Assembly: GCA_002633005.1 (NCBI GenBank)
Contig: NMRA01000381.1
Coordinates: forward strand, 59,057 to 123,056
Source: Phoronis australis
Taxonomy: Eukaryota; Phoronida; Phoronidae
Length of the DNA stretch: 64,000 nucleotides
Reading direction: 5' to 3'
Below are positions 47,501 through 55,888 of the stretch, piece by piece. The translations under genes and the position numbers were made by a program. Positions within the stretch are counted from its first letter, which is position 1. Each line of letters opens with the position of its first letter. The notes below the pieces were generated by a model. The model was not told the DNA's origin. It saw only the letters and a program-made list of their open reading frames with translations, and made no database searches.

Positions 47501-48719
47501 TTCCTCATTACTTCAGACCAGGGTCAGTGCGGTTATTTCACACCAGGGTCAGTGCGGTTACTTCACACCAGGGTCATTGCGGTTACTTCAGACCAGGGTC
47601 ATTGCGGTTACTTCAGACCAAGGTCAGTGCGGTTACTTTTCACAGCCGGTTAGTTTCAACTGCAGTACCAGTGTTGGTAGAAGACCAATTCCACGCATTC
47701 TATTGCCAGCAATTTCTTAAAATTTTGGATATGAATTATACTGGATTTAAAGGTACAGCTTCCGAAAACCCAACCTCCGTTCATCAATAGCTATGAAGAA
47801 GGAAGACTCGTTACTTTAATTTGTACAAACAGAACCCTGCAAATTGTATCACATTGACCCATTTAACCCTTTTAAAATACAAATCAACATGTTGGACTAT
47901 GAAAATAACCAGTTTCCGACATCTTTCCTCAAACAACAACTTGATTGTAGTGTGTAACACAAGCTCTAAGTCAAGTTCAATTTTTGATAAAGATATGGCA
48001 AGTGATAGCCATGAAATTCTTTCCAAATGATCTAAGTTTAATACACAGTTTTTGTTGATAATTGATTCTTACTTTTTTAATGTGGCAGTTTGTGTTTTAA
48101 TGTACATCGTCTTTATTAAATAATAAACAATTTTAATCCAGGCCAATTTTTCAATGTTCATACATTATGTTTAGTGACAAATAGTAGACTAACCATTTTA
48201 GAGTGCTGTTTTACATTAGCAATAATTACACTCTTCTTTTAGAGGTCAATACCCATGTTTAACAGATGATACCTAGACCTGAAATTTCTTAATTTTCACT
48301 TTTCAATGTTTGCTTTAACGCCCTCCCTGTATTTTTACGATGGAGCCTTTTGTAAAAGGAGTCCATCTTGCATGACTTGGAGCACCCAAAAACAAACATT
48401 CCACCCTTGTATAGGAAGTCAGACGTGACCATGGCTCCCAGGGCGTTAAATCGATTAACCATGCTGATAAGCATTCACTCCCAATCTTTCAAACATTTCG
48501 TTTTTAAATAGCCATGGTCAGCTTAACACCTACCACACAACTTCTAAAATCTTTGAAGTTAAAGCGCTCTGGGCAATAACCCAGAGAAGTAAGGTATTAA
48601 CCTGTAAATTGGCTGGTCTTGTGCATATGCATACTGCTGCTGAAATGCCTTCAAAGAGGTAGCAACACTCAATGTGATGGACTTCTTGACTTTATCTTCT
48701 TCTAGGTCACCACCACCAG
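24449..48719 (-). CDS. PLEKHM1: PLEKHM1-like RUN and Rubicon-homology protein (first exon not found)
   Basis: Exons in coding order: 48602-48719, 47285-47375, 45436-45483, 41621-41716, 41109-about 41260 (acceptor unclear), 40661-40792, 39406-40266, 39093-39229, 33529-33597, 31412-31514, 28396-28518, 27224-27336, 26105-26236, 25443-25613, 24449-24583. Apart from the 41.6/41.2 kb junction all phases agree. The sum is about 820 residues; the initiating exon upstream of 48719 was not identified. Known PLEKHM1 is an adaptor on late endosomes and lysosomes that binds Rab7, Arl8, HOPS and LC3/GABARAP. Seen here: an N-terminal RUN domain (CQAIEAVFLHGLK, FWDFVCKYTH, IALNDCVLESYI), a serine-rich acidic linker of about 290 residues in one large exon, and a C-terminal cysteine-rich RH domain ending at a TGA. 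Vertebrate PLEKHM1 has two PH domains between RUN and RH; no exon for them was seen. The RH matches PLEKHM1 better than Rubicon (QRPIGIS, LYNWDFRKRK, PFEMDSTTQC). Confidence 0.85.
26271..26437. repeat. 34-bp minisatellite beside exon 26105-26236
   Basis: About five units of GTGATATTACAACACAAAAT plus ATCTTAGTAATGCA. It begins about 35 bases upstream, in transcript sense, of the acceptor of the PLEKHM1-like exon starting at 26236. Confidence 0.85.
26812..26876 (+). repeat. Possible tRNA-derived SINE head fragment
   Basis: TGGCGTAGTGGTAAAG fits a tRNA A-box context (TRGYNNANNNG). The B-box position (GATCCAGCGAATGAATC) is a poor match to GGTTCGAATCC. It is too decayed for a tRNA gene; a SINE fragment is the best guess. 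Confidence 0.3.
29051..29115. repeat. (GT)n microsatellite
   Basis: A dinucleotide run directly before the first copy of the mariner-like end. Confidence 0.9.
29117..29252. repeat. Extra copy of the mariner-like left end
   Basis: These 136 bases, with the preceding (GT)n run, are repeated almost exactly at 29502-29637, where they start the mariner-like element. The two copies are separated by 249 bases containing a single N at 29458. It may be a solo end, a related MITE or an assembly duplication. Confidence 0.75.
29459..29500. repeat. (GT)n microsatellite
   Basis: A dinucleotide run between the N at 29458 and the mariner-like element. Confidence 0.9.
29501..31039 (+). mobile_element. mariner-like transposon (DD37D type), degenerate
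   Basis: The terminal inverted repeat starts ATCAGGTGTC(G/T)CAAAAAAGT at both ends (29501 and, reversed, 31039), next to TA. The transposase is readable from 30370 to 30798 (QDGAPSHTS, LLSPDCNPVDFAIWDSLKE). I count 37 residues between the second and third catalytic aspartates. Upstream the frame is broken by several stops, and FTNEKDF replaces the usual FTDEK, so the first catalytic aspartate is lost. The element is inactive. It lies in the intron between PLEKHM1-like exons 31412 and 28518. Confidence 0.85.
30370..30798 (+). pseudogene. mariner-like transposase, C-terminal catalytic half
   Basis: An open 142-codon stretch starting MITTGVSWEGKTNVHF and ending SISGWKK. It holds the second and third catalytic aspartates (QDGAPSH and NPVDFAIW). 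The N-terminal DNA-binding half lies upstream at about 29850-30360 in several frames with stops. It could not make an active transposase. Confidence 0.85.
32717..32854. mobile_element. 138-bp MITE with long inverted repeats
   Basis: The left end is GTTCAGTAATGCTAGGACCT; the right end reversed is GTTCAGTAACGCTAGGACCT (one mismatch in 20). Further matching (GCTAAAA, AGCCAA) extends inward. The centre contains TCGCGTGATCTCATTT and TCTCACGTAG. There is no ORF. A diverged internal copy exists at 50800-50875 in opposite orientation. Confidence 0.75.
33645..33965. repeat. 53-bp minisatellite
   Basis: About six units of GGCCAACCAGTATGCACGTC followed by TGCAGCCAAGCTTATTATAG and TGACATACGGTCA. It begins about 45 bases upstream of the acceptor of exon 33529-33597. 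Confidence 0.85.
34515..35945 (+). repeat. Composite dispersed repeat, diverged copy
   Basis: The head (CAAGAGCAACACACTATG, GCAAACGGTGT) is at 34533-34590. Modules with GGGCACTAGGAGGCGCTGC (35399), ATGGCCACTAGGACGTGC (35570) and TTGCCACTAGGGGGCACA (35809) follow. This copy uses TTTCATTGAAATC(T/C)GTCA modules that differ from the 5 kb copy, so it may be a subfamily. The tail hairpin is eroded. Confidence 0.65.
36050..37075 (+). repeat. Composite dispersed repeat, copy with hairpin tail
   Basis: The head (GCGCCAACACTTGCACTG, AAAACGGTATGC) is at 36068. Modules include CCAAATTTCATGAAAATCC and GTAGTCGGATC. The tail GACAGCAATATGCGCCACAT is near 37018. The CTCF-like cores are mostly decayed here. 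The tail section is duplicated at 37799 onward. Confidence 0.65.
36827..37318. repeat. Left copy of a roughly 490-bp near-identical duplication ending at an N
   Basis: From CCATCCAGGAACTCC the sequence repeats at 37799 with an offset of 972 bases and only a few mismatches. It ends at the single N at 37319. It includes the tail of a composite repeat and four 53-bp tandem units. Confidence 0.8.
37120..37318. repeat. 53-bp minisatellite
   Basis: Four units of AAATTATACATTAGAAATAA plus ACATATTTGTCAGTAACATG plus GCCTTCACCATG; the last is cut by the N at 37319. Confidence 0.85.
37799..38355. repeat. Right copy of the duplication plus 53-bp tandem units
   Basis: Near-identical to 36827-37318 and continued by further units of ATTATACATTAGAAATAAAC-type repeats (53 bp each) up to about 38355. 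It is either a recent local duplication or an unmerged haplotype around the N. Confidence 0.8.
38744..38862. repeat. Direct duplication of about 58 bp
   Basis: TTAAAGACTTAAATCAGAAA through CAAAAATGTT occurs twice in tandem, with no mismatch seen. Confidence 0.8.
39406..40266 (-). other. Large linker exon of the PLEKHM1-like gene
   Basis: An 861-bp exon, open throughout, phase 1 at both ends. It encodes about 287 residues rich in Ser, Asp and Glu, with an early basic patch (HKPSRRHKKP) followed by a run of eight serines. No folded domain is recognisable. It contains DECDEKYVVV, an acidic stretch followed by Y-V-V-V that fits the generic LC3-interacting pattern [WFY]-x-x-[LIV]; this is only a pattern match. 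The next two exons (39093-39229 and 33529-33597) continue the linker and end in FEILS and TSKADA just before the RH domain. Confidence 0.85.
41248..41395. repeat. 55-bp minisatellite at a RUN exon boundary
   Basis: Three units of ACAGTGTACTCCAGCAGCTC plus AACACAACAAACAAACACAT plus a TTGATACTCTAT tail. It overlaps the expected acceptor of exon 41109-about 41260 of the PLEKHM1-like gene. Confidence 0.85.
42989..43341 (+). pseudogene. P2X7 C-terminal (ballast)-like cysteine-domain ORF, frameshifted
   Basis: It opens with an ATG (MATRNSDLDESSSDED) and an acidic leader, then EYTDQEILERRRDRAQTM and SWCQCAN. Near 43200-43215 the frame shifts and continues in another frame as CVCFHEIP, then LTDHLDFAPRLNRGVLTTYL and a stop. 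The order W-C-x-C, C-x-C-x-x-E-I-P, (I/L)TxHxDF, LNxxVL matches the cytoplasmic zinc/cysteine domain of P2X7 receptors. That domain also occurs alone in many uncharacterised invertebrate ORFs. The later part of the domain is missing. It is a decayed passenger or accessory gene of copy A, not an ion channel: there are no membrane segments. Confidence 0.7.
43586..43815 (-). pseudogene. THAP zinc-finger ORF remnant, frameshifted
   Basis: An ATG at 43815 gives MVWCTVSACANYEAARKAG and then ISFF. The reading moves to another frame (FRKWLVVVKNEK) and continues to HLCVCGWHFDDSDF, with a stop at 43586. The pattern C-x4-C, then R-K-W, then C-x-x-H-F is the C2CH THAP signature, a DNA-binding domain found in P-element, Kolobok and other transposases. 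A deletion of several residues removed the loop before RKW. Confidence 0.72.
44090..44885 (-). mobile_element. Non-LTR retrotransposon 3' end (Jockey/CR1/L2-type), 5'-truncated
   Basis: The minus strand encodes the C-terminal region of a LINE reverse transcriptase protein: VPHFDYCDVVWGNC, LQDRLQKLQNK, VYKATHSLTPNYL, YNTRAS, GKRTFAYRGAVAYNGL and FKQNYW. The upstream part (VSQQTGLLYRVKNYV) is in another frame, so a frameshift or small deletion lies near 44826. The 3' UTR contains a short inverted repeat (CCACTTGAAAATCAGTG ... CACTGAAGTGG) and AT-rich sequence to about 44090. It sits beside the right end of transposon copy A. Confidence 0.82.
46050..47097 (+). repeat. Composite dispersed repeat in a PLEKHM1-like intron
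   Basis: The head (ATGCACCCACGACAGCAC, GCAAACGGTGTGC) is at 46077; the tail ATGGGCGCATAAAAC ends near 47100. Cores are at 46549 (ATGGCCACCAGGTGGCAC), 46687 (TTGCCACTAGGGGGCACA) and 46823 (ATGCCACTAGGGGACA). It is about 1.05 kb and is one of the clearest full-length copies. Confidence 0.7.
47515..47641. repeat. 24-bp minisatellite
   Basis: Five units of CAGACCAGGGTCAGTGCGGT plus TACTT with CA/GA variation. Confidence 0.85.
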
Positions 48720-49654
48720 CTACAACACAAGGTCTTAATGTAAGATTGGAAAGAGGGTGGAACATCAATAGTTATAGCCATGGCAACTTACAGATTTAAT
48801 GTGTAATTTTGATGCCATAAATTTTAATTTTAGTCTTCATACAGCCAGCTAGCTGGCCAAGTATTAAGTTGTCCATAAACCTTGGTGCCAAGCTGAGTAA
48901 ATATAGATTTGCACCGATTTGGGCAAAGTGGCCGAATAAAAGGTGACAAAAATGAATGTAATTAAAAAATACCTTGAGTAAACTAAATTAGTTACCAGTG
49001 CTAAAAAAACTGCCATTCTGACATTATTCTGCAGCTTAATTTGTGGAGCGATCTTTGCGTCGGCCAATTTCTTTCTTCCCAATTCTTCAATCAACTACTT
49101 CTCTTTCACAAGATTGATTGCGTACATGTCACAACAAATTATCAGAATTAGTTTCACTTCGTTATACATTTTAGTATTTCAATACCAGCAAACAGGATTT
49201 TTGAGCGAATTTTGTTTCGGTAAAGCAGTCATCATCTCCCAAAAGATGTTGCAAAAAAGTATACTACATAGCGCGACCGTACATGTCGTAATGATTTCAA
49301 GTCGACCACAGTCTTTTTTGTTACAACAGTCCACGAAACAAGAAAATAGTGTTTATTAGATTGTTTTTCACGGCTGCAACCAGTAAGGCAAGTCAGTGCA
49401 GGTTGTCTGCCAGATTTCTCACAGACTCCCTCCGGTCATTCAATCTACATATTGATATGTGTTATAAGACAAGCTGACAAACAGAACAACAGAACTACTC
49501 GGGCGGTGTGAAATGTCAAGGTCAATGTGAAGGTAACACTGACACATTCCTAGCTGCATTTTTACGGTTTTCTTCATAAAAAGACATAGCTCTTTTAGGA
49601 AACCTATTGCGATGTATTGCCTACCACTGACATATACGCACGTACGCACACACA

Positions 49655-49700
49655 TACATACATACATACATACGTACATGCATACATACATATATATATA
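49655..49700. repeat. (CATA)n / (TA)n microsatellite
   Basis: CATACATACATACATACGTA followed by ATACATATATATATA. The Tyr/Met/Cys-rich frame over it is not a gene. Confidence 0.85.
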
Positions 49701-50461
49701 ACATAATGTTCTAGTTTTCTCCAAATCTGAAAATCTAAACTAGTCGCACGCGTAAAAACTACAATGAACATGCTGGAACCGCACGACAGTCAACGTTCTC
49801 CGTAGGCTAGTGTGCGCCTTATTTTTACCCATGCACTTCAACAGTAATGCAGTGTAGTGCAAACAAATAACTGTTTGTTCAACCTTTTATTTTCAAAAGG
49901 TGGACTTATTTACAAACATATCACAAAAACCATTTGTTTAGTGAATGACTTTAAAATGGAAGTATACAAAGACGTGTTTGAAACAGCATGGGGAAATATT
50001 TTACTCAATACTTGTGAATTCAGCATCAACTAAGTCCAAAAAGTCTAAGATAGAGTTAAACTTTTCCCATGAAGTAGACAGCCCAAGTGAACTGTCTTTG
50101 TAAAGCCAGTCACATTTCTATGTCTTGACAGCCGAGTCTACATTTTCTCTCAGTCTAACGTCTTGCACAACATTCTTATAGTTAATACTTGGACCCGCAT
50201 TTTCTGTCTGAATTCGATGTTCTGAAGTTGGTATAACATTAAACTTCGGCATTACCAGAATTCTTGTAAAAACTGCAAAATATGCGAGTCCTCCATCATG
50301 AATACAAATTAGATAAACAAAACAATTCACATGCGTTTCCATTTACTTGGACGGAAGCGTTTGGGCTGTTCATGAAAACCAATATTTCTAGTAAGATATT
50401 GACTGGATTGTCAAACGCTTGCAACTATGGAATTCCCATAATTTTCAGGACTGTCACTAAC

Positions 50462-50717
50462 TTATTCTTCCAGCTGAGAACCATCTATTCTCAAGTTGGA
50501 GCGAATTATGAGAATGCCGATGTCGGATGTTGTCAGCAGTCCACCGTTCATGGTACAGATATTTGTGATTCGTTGCCTGAGCCCGGCAGAATAACCACCA
50601 TCCGGATCTGGATTATCTGTCATAACTGCATCTGAGTCAATGTCAGTATCCGAAATATCTCTCAGTTTTCAAAATACTCCTAGCAGTCCTTCTACGCCTT
50701 CCTGCAGCAGACGACAT
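50462..50717 (-). pseudogene. Unrecognised broken ORF upstream of the PLEKHM1-like gene
   Basis: An ATG at 50717 gives MSSAAGRRRRTARSILK and stops after about 24 codons. One base over, the frame continues as RDISDTDIDSDAVMTDNPDP, then GGYSAGLRQRITNIC, to a stop at 50462. A basic head and acidic middle suggest an old transposon or retrogene ORF. No family is recognised, and no splice link to the PLEKHM1-like gene was found. Confidence 0.3.
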
Positions 50718-50799
50718 TACTAAGTATGGAGAATGCACACGTCAATCGGTAACGGAAGCCAGGATAGAGTTCAATAATGCAAAGACCACACTAGGTAAA

Positions 50800-50875
50800 C
50801 AAAACTCTGAGAGATTACGTGATAATACCATGTGTTTTCAATGAGATCACGTGATTTTGGCTACAATTTCTCACC
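50800..50875 (-). repeat. Diverged internal copy of the 32.7 kb MITE
   Basis: Reversed, it reads AGCCAAAATCACGTGATCTC and continues ATT-AAAA-ACA-GG-ATTATCACGTAATCTC, matching the centre of the 32717-32854 element. It includes the palindromic E-box ATCACGTGAT at 50846-50855. The outer inverted repeats are not recognisable. Confidence 0.55.
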
Positions 50876-52039
50876 GCATCATATTTTGAACTTTACCCAG
50901 TGACGTCACTAGCTGTCCCAAGTCTCGGAATTACTCCCCCAAAACTGCAAACGTCGCGCACAGACGCTACTGAAGTTGAGTTGCGAACGGTTTGGCAGAT
51001 TTTCAGAGGGAGTATGCGCCACAGATATAATGCTTATGCTGCCAACGAAACTGCTTACAAGGCAATGAGATGAACAAAGACAGTCTCGATGGGCTGGTGG
51101 CACCAAAAGTAACCAATAATATTTATCTAAGTGAGAAATACACAAACAATAACCAATGAGAGTCAGCAAAAACAGTTCCAGGCAAAGGTTTGTCGAGACT
51201 GGTATCTGTAAGACAGACCAGCGCCGTAGGGCACACGGAATATTGAAAAATGTGCTACGAAAATAAATTTCTGGCCACCCAAGAGATGGCTGTTGCATCA
51301 ACTCCTGCACAAGGGTGTATTTGCTGACTAGCTACACTTCGCCGAACTAACCAATGAGCCTTAATTAATTTCAATGGGTTGTATGATCAGTTGTCTGCCG
51401 AACACAAAAAGGTGACTACAAAAGTGATTAGGCTTAACGATCTGCGACTTTCGTTGACTAGTCGAGATGAATTGAAAACATGATTGAGAGATTATTTGCT
51501 AGCTGCCTCACACCATAAATAGAATAGCCTCCCAGTCTGCCGCTTGAGTGAGTTCGGTGATTAGGCTTTTGGCAACTGACCACTTAACATTTATTCAGTT
51601 TCAAAGGGCTATGGCCAGTTGCTTACAAGCACACTTTGAACCAGTGAAGACATTACTAGCGACGACGACATCTTTTTTACCAACTGGTCCCTATTTTTTA
51701 AACCGGTCGTGGTATTTTTAAACAGGACGCGGGACATCTAAACAGGATAAGCGTTCGGCCAAACAGGACGCTGCGACATGTTAAAAGCAGTCGTGGAGAA
51801 CACTGATATAAATATATACATATGCCACTGTTGCTACCACTATATAAAAAGTACCCTTATCCAGATAGTTCCCAATAGGACAATTTCACCAGGTCTTACT
51901 ACTTTGAAATTAAATTCTAAGAGCTTTGTAGCATTTTAGTAAAAAGCAGACATCATAAAAAGCTCCAATGTTCCTCAATGACCGAGCGTCCAATACCTTT
52001 GATCTGATTTTGATTGTAAATAGCTGTTGCGTGGCATTT

Positions 52040-52042
52040 TGT

Positions 52043-52083
<41 letters not shown>
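52040..52083. repeat. (GT)n microsatellite
   Basis: A GT run in the region upstream of the gag remnant. Confidence 0.9.
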
Positions 52084-52084
<1 letters not shown>

Positions 52085-52542
52085 ACACGCGCGTCTTGAG
52101 TGTACACCTCTGGTTTTGTGAAGATGTACTTTTTGAAGTGTCCAGGCTGGAGTTCAGTTGTGCATTACCTACGTGAAGTCTGACTGCTATAAGTCCGGTA
52201 AGTGTATCTCCTGAACTACCTGCCTGCAGGCCACGTTTATTATTTTGGTGTAGTAGGCATCAATTCAGGAGTAACGACTTACAACCGGGGTTTTTCATTT
52301 TTCATGCCGGTACCTTTCCTGAAGTGGCAGAGGGTAGCACGTACGTCACGTGGGCTTTCTCGTTGTGTTTTGTAGTTGTATTGTTGGTTGTTTTACTGTT
52401 GATTCAAGCGGGACTGCAATGAGTAAATATTGTATTTGATTTGCTGTTTGTTAATTATCAATTTAGTTTTCTCCCGATTCCGTGCATGGTTTTCAGTTTT
52501 GTCAGAAGTCAGAGTTGTGGGTTTGATACATCAATAAGTAAT

Positions 52543-53330
52543 TATGGCCTCTCCTTCACAGATGGCCACCAAATTTCCGCCAGTTTCAATCACCCCTATC
52601 AGCACGAGTGGAAGTGGGGGGATTAAGTACGATGTAAAATCCCAGCTTCCAGTAAGTTATTTTTTCAGGGAAATTTGGAACATGGGACGACTTTCAATGG
52701 AAGTTTCAAAATTTGGCGTGTGACAATTTTTGGCCTGCACATAAGTGCCGTACAGAGTTGGGGTTGTGCCTTGAGGGGGACGCAGCTCGTTGGTTTTTGA
52801 ATTTCATGAAGGAATCCAGATGCATACTTTGATGACATTATTGAGGTGATGTTTAATCAGTTTGGATCCGAAGTTGGAGGTATCGAGTTGCACCAACTTC
52901 GGTTTCATGTTGCATTTCAAGATATAGATGAATCTCTGGACCAGTGGGTGGATCGTCTTACTTGCCTGTTTCTCAAGGCTTTTCCGGATGCCAGACCCTT
53001 TGATAAGTCCCAGTCAGTATTGAGGTTTTGTCAGGGGATGCGTGATAAAGACGTGGGTCAGTATACAATAAACAATAACCCTGCAACTACTGTTGATGCG
53101 TTAACATCGGCTCATTGGTTTTCAACCACTAAAGATCTAATGCAAATAACACCAAGGTCTGTCGATGATGAACTCGAGGGTTTATCTGTAAGACAGGTGA
53201 ATCGTTAACCCGCTCTTAAATTTACCCCGCGGTGTACTGTTAAGTCGCGTTTGGACATCCTTAGAGGGGAAATTCGCATCCCTTGAATCATCTAGCCTTC
53301 AAATGCAGTCAGTTGCCTCTTTTCTTAAAT
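52543..53330 (+). pseudogene. LTR-retrotransposon gag (capsid) remnant
   Basis: An ATG at 52543 opens MASPSQMATKFPPVS. A frameshift near 52660 is followed by FSGKFGTWDDFQWKFQNLA, LCLEGDAARWFLNFMKE, a second frameshift near 52815, and an open stretch to 53208 with DESLDQWVDRLTCLF. F-x-G-K-x-x-x-W-x-x-F and C-L-x-G-x-A-x-x-W-F are typical of Ty3/Gypsy gag. No zinc knuckle, protease, polymerase or clear LTR was seen. A domesticated gag gene is less likely, given the two frameshifts. Confidence 0.65.
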
Positions 53331-53339
53331 AAAACAAAT

Positions 53340-54341
53340 TCCCAATCACTGGAAAAAGAGGGCACTAGAATAAAAAACTGTGAATTTGGTACCTGTTTAT
53401 CTTCAGTTCCAGAGAAGATTTTCTAATCATTTGTAATTGAAAAAGTTCATAGACTGTATTTTAATTACATTACACAATTTTATACTCATAATTTGTTATG
53501 ACCACTAATTTTGGAAAAGACCTTCCTGTTAATTTGCTTGTAATGTTGGCTCCCAGTAACATCATAAACTTAATGAATATTAAATATCAAAGTTCTTCAA
53601 TTTACTGCAATAGATGGAGAAACAGAATGAAAATTAAAAAATTCATTTTCAACACTTAGAGCTTACCAAATCCAACATCTGGCACCTACCCCAGATTCTG
53701 GGAAATAACCTATTTTTGCGATAGATACAATTATCACGAGCTGCAAATTAGGTATGTTTCAGTCAATGGAGGCAAAAGAATATATTTTCGTTTCTGCTAA
53801 TATTTATTCATAGAAAAGCCACAAAAGTGTCTGGATAAGGGCACTCTTCCTAGGCTGCCAATAACCACAGGCACCTTGCTCGTCCTTGCTGCAACCGGTT
53901 GGCTACTCGTGGGACAAACTCCAAAATAATTAATTTTTCTCACCTTTTTTCCCAAATATGTTCATTGTGATGGTTAAATAAAACTTGGAATATACGTTCG
54001 AAGAGATCTTTTTGTTTTACTGTGGTCGATTAAAGTATGATTTTCCAAACAAGCAAAGTTATGTTACGGAAGCGCTACAGTACAGCGACACAGGCACAGC
54101 TTTTAAACAATGGCAGTGGCCATGTTTGTTTATAATTTCATACTCTCGTAAAATAGTTTCTGGGTGTTTAGCTTAATCGCTAATGAAAAATAATGTATTA
54201 CTTTGTTAAAAAAATGCAATATCATTTATTACTAAACAAAAACAATAACAATGAGCATACCTGTTTTATTTTTAAAAGTAGAAGTAAGTCTCCAACTAGA
54301 TTTCCACACAAGTCATGTGACTGTCACGGGATAGAAGTACG
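53340..54341. other. Upstream region of the DUF1349 gene
   Basis: About 1 kb of AT-rich sequence between the gag remnant and the ATG at 54342. It holds the M-box at 54312. No other gene or repeat is recognised. Confidence 0.45.
54312..54321 (+). promoter_or_regulatory. M-box/E-box GTCATGTGAC just upstream of the DUF1349 gene start
   Basis: A perfect 10-bp match to the extended E-box GTCATGTGAC, 20 bases before the ATG. This is the type of site bound by MiT/TFE bHLH-zip factors in vertebrates. Whether it lies in the promoter or the 5' UTR is unknown because the transcription start is not visible. Confidence 0.35.
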
Positions 54342-55830
54342 ATGGCGGCTGCTACTGAACAAGTTCTTTTTGATCACAATTTTCAAGATTCTCAGTTACC
54401 TTCTGAGTTAAAGTGGTTGAATAAGCCGCAGAAAGTTGACAGTGCAGCATCTGGGGATCGTGGGATTCGCATTTTTAGCGTTCGTTTTCTCTTTTTTCCG
54501 TGACTTGTCAAAAATCAGGCGTGGCTTTTTAAAATTTTATCTGGCGTTCATGACGAGATGTAGGCAATGACCATCGCCCCTGTTGTGTTGGCCCGAAGCA
54601 GAGGCGATGTAGAGGCTATAGGCTCTCTGTACGCCGGAATCTTTTCGGCGAATTATGCCTCGCACCGACTAAGGCATCAAAGTCACGTTGTTACAAATAC
54701 CTTTTGCGCATAGAGGAACACCTTAGGAGGTTGTCGATGTGTTTAATTCCTTCCAACTCGAACAAATACTCCCGTTATGAAACTTTTTCTTCGAGCAGTC
54801 CCTATTTCAGTTCCCAAAATCGTGAACTCAACTTCTTCATTTTTTTAACCAGGCCGAAGGTCAGAAGTTGCGGACCTACCGGCGAACTTTGAAAGCTGAA
54901 GTTCCCGCCCTTGGCGTACGTGCTGCCGGGAACCAGCCGTGCATTTGCCGTGTTGTTAAACATTAAAATGTCAAATATGTGCAAAAAGACTATTAAATGT
55001 CATATCAACAGCATTTGTTTTTATCAAATACAAACAATGATTCATTGAAATACAATCAGTTTCAAGTAACGCCAATTAAAGACAAGTATAAGTGNATGAC
55101 GAGATGAAGACTAACGTCAAAATAAAGCTAGGAGCTGTGTGTTAATGACACATAGACCTCGAAAATAACTTGCAAAAATAAAGCAATTGTGAAATAGTAA
55201 CTGAAATCACGCTAACTTTAAATGGCATCGTAAAGACTTGACTTGCGGACTGCGGATTACGTGTCCATTTAGTACTTAGTACTTAGTACTTAGTACTAAC
55301 TCAGTAGTAAATGAGTTTTTGGGGACTTCGCATACAATGAGAGAGGTTCAGTAGGCAGTGCAAATGTGTCTGGATTTGCAGAAGGTATTTGGGGGGTAAC
55401 AGGCTGTAACTGTAGAAAATCTAATATGTAGTGTGTGAAATGTCCACAGCTTTACGAAATTAATGTTTTATTTCAGGATGCGAAGTCGGACTTTTGGCAG
55501 AAGTGAGTACCAATATTCACCTACTGGATAATATATCTGTTTGTGTGTAAATGTGCATCCATGAATCCATTTGTGTCCTAGTACTAGTTAATCATACTAT
55601 ATGTTCATGTTTACCTACAAATTTTCTCAGAATTTTGTCAAGCGCTGAACAAAATATTCTATTTTAGGACATACTACGAACCATTATTACAAGCGGACAA
55701 TGGGCATTTATTGTACTACAGTGTTGATAAGCCAAAGGTTGTCATGGAAGCGGATATGAAAGTAGTGGCTGCTAACCAATTTGACCAGGTAATGCCTTGA
55801 TTTAAATTAGATGTGTTTGTTTATAGGTAG

Positions 55831-55888
<58 letters not shown>

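Larger units (their letters stand above)
40661..48719 (-). other. RUN-domain exon block of the PLEKHM1-like gene
   Basis: Six exons encode the RUN domain. 48602-48719 gives KKSITLSVATSLKAFQQQYA and ends in phase 2. 47285-47375 gives DETANCLCQAIEAVFLHGLK. 45436-45483 is a 48-bp exon (ISQFLASSASNTIPQL). 41621-41716 gives SFWDFVCKYTHKDVIGQL and ends MCR. 41109-about 41260 gives IRIALNDCVLESYIDAML and KTFLQ. 40661-40792 gives LQLSYNSCQLNSWTV. The order matches the RUN of PLEKHM1, which binds Arl8. The usual R-A-W-(I/L)-R stretch straddles the 41621/41260 junction and cannot be rebuilt cleanly: a 55-bp tandem repeat begins at the expected acceptor. A 1-2 kb composite repeat lies in the 45436-47285 intron and a TTAA transposon in the 41716-45436 intron. 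Confidence 0.85.
48720..52540. other. Region between the divergent PLEKHM1-like and DUF1349 genes
   Basis: It should hold the first exon and promoter of the PLEKHM1-like gene, but no ATG-bearing exon ending in phase 1 could be chosen. A palindromic TGACGTCA (CRE-type) occurs near 50903-50910. The 133-codon minus frame at 50909-51310 lacks an ATG start. Confidence 0.4.

Noticed and set aside
49018-49094. Possible first exon of the PLEKHM1-like gene
   Set aside because: The only ATG-to-donor reading (ending before GTAACT) gives phase 0, while exon 48602-48719 needs phase 1.
50909-51310. 133-codon minus frame as first exon of the PLEKHM1-like gene
   Set aside because: No ATG start, no match to the PLEKHM1 N terminus, and no donor in the needed phase.
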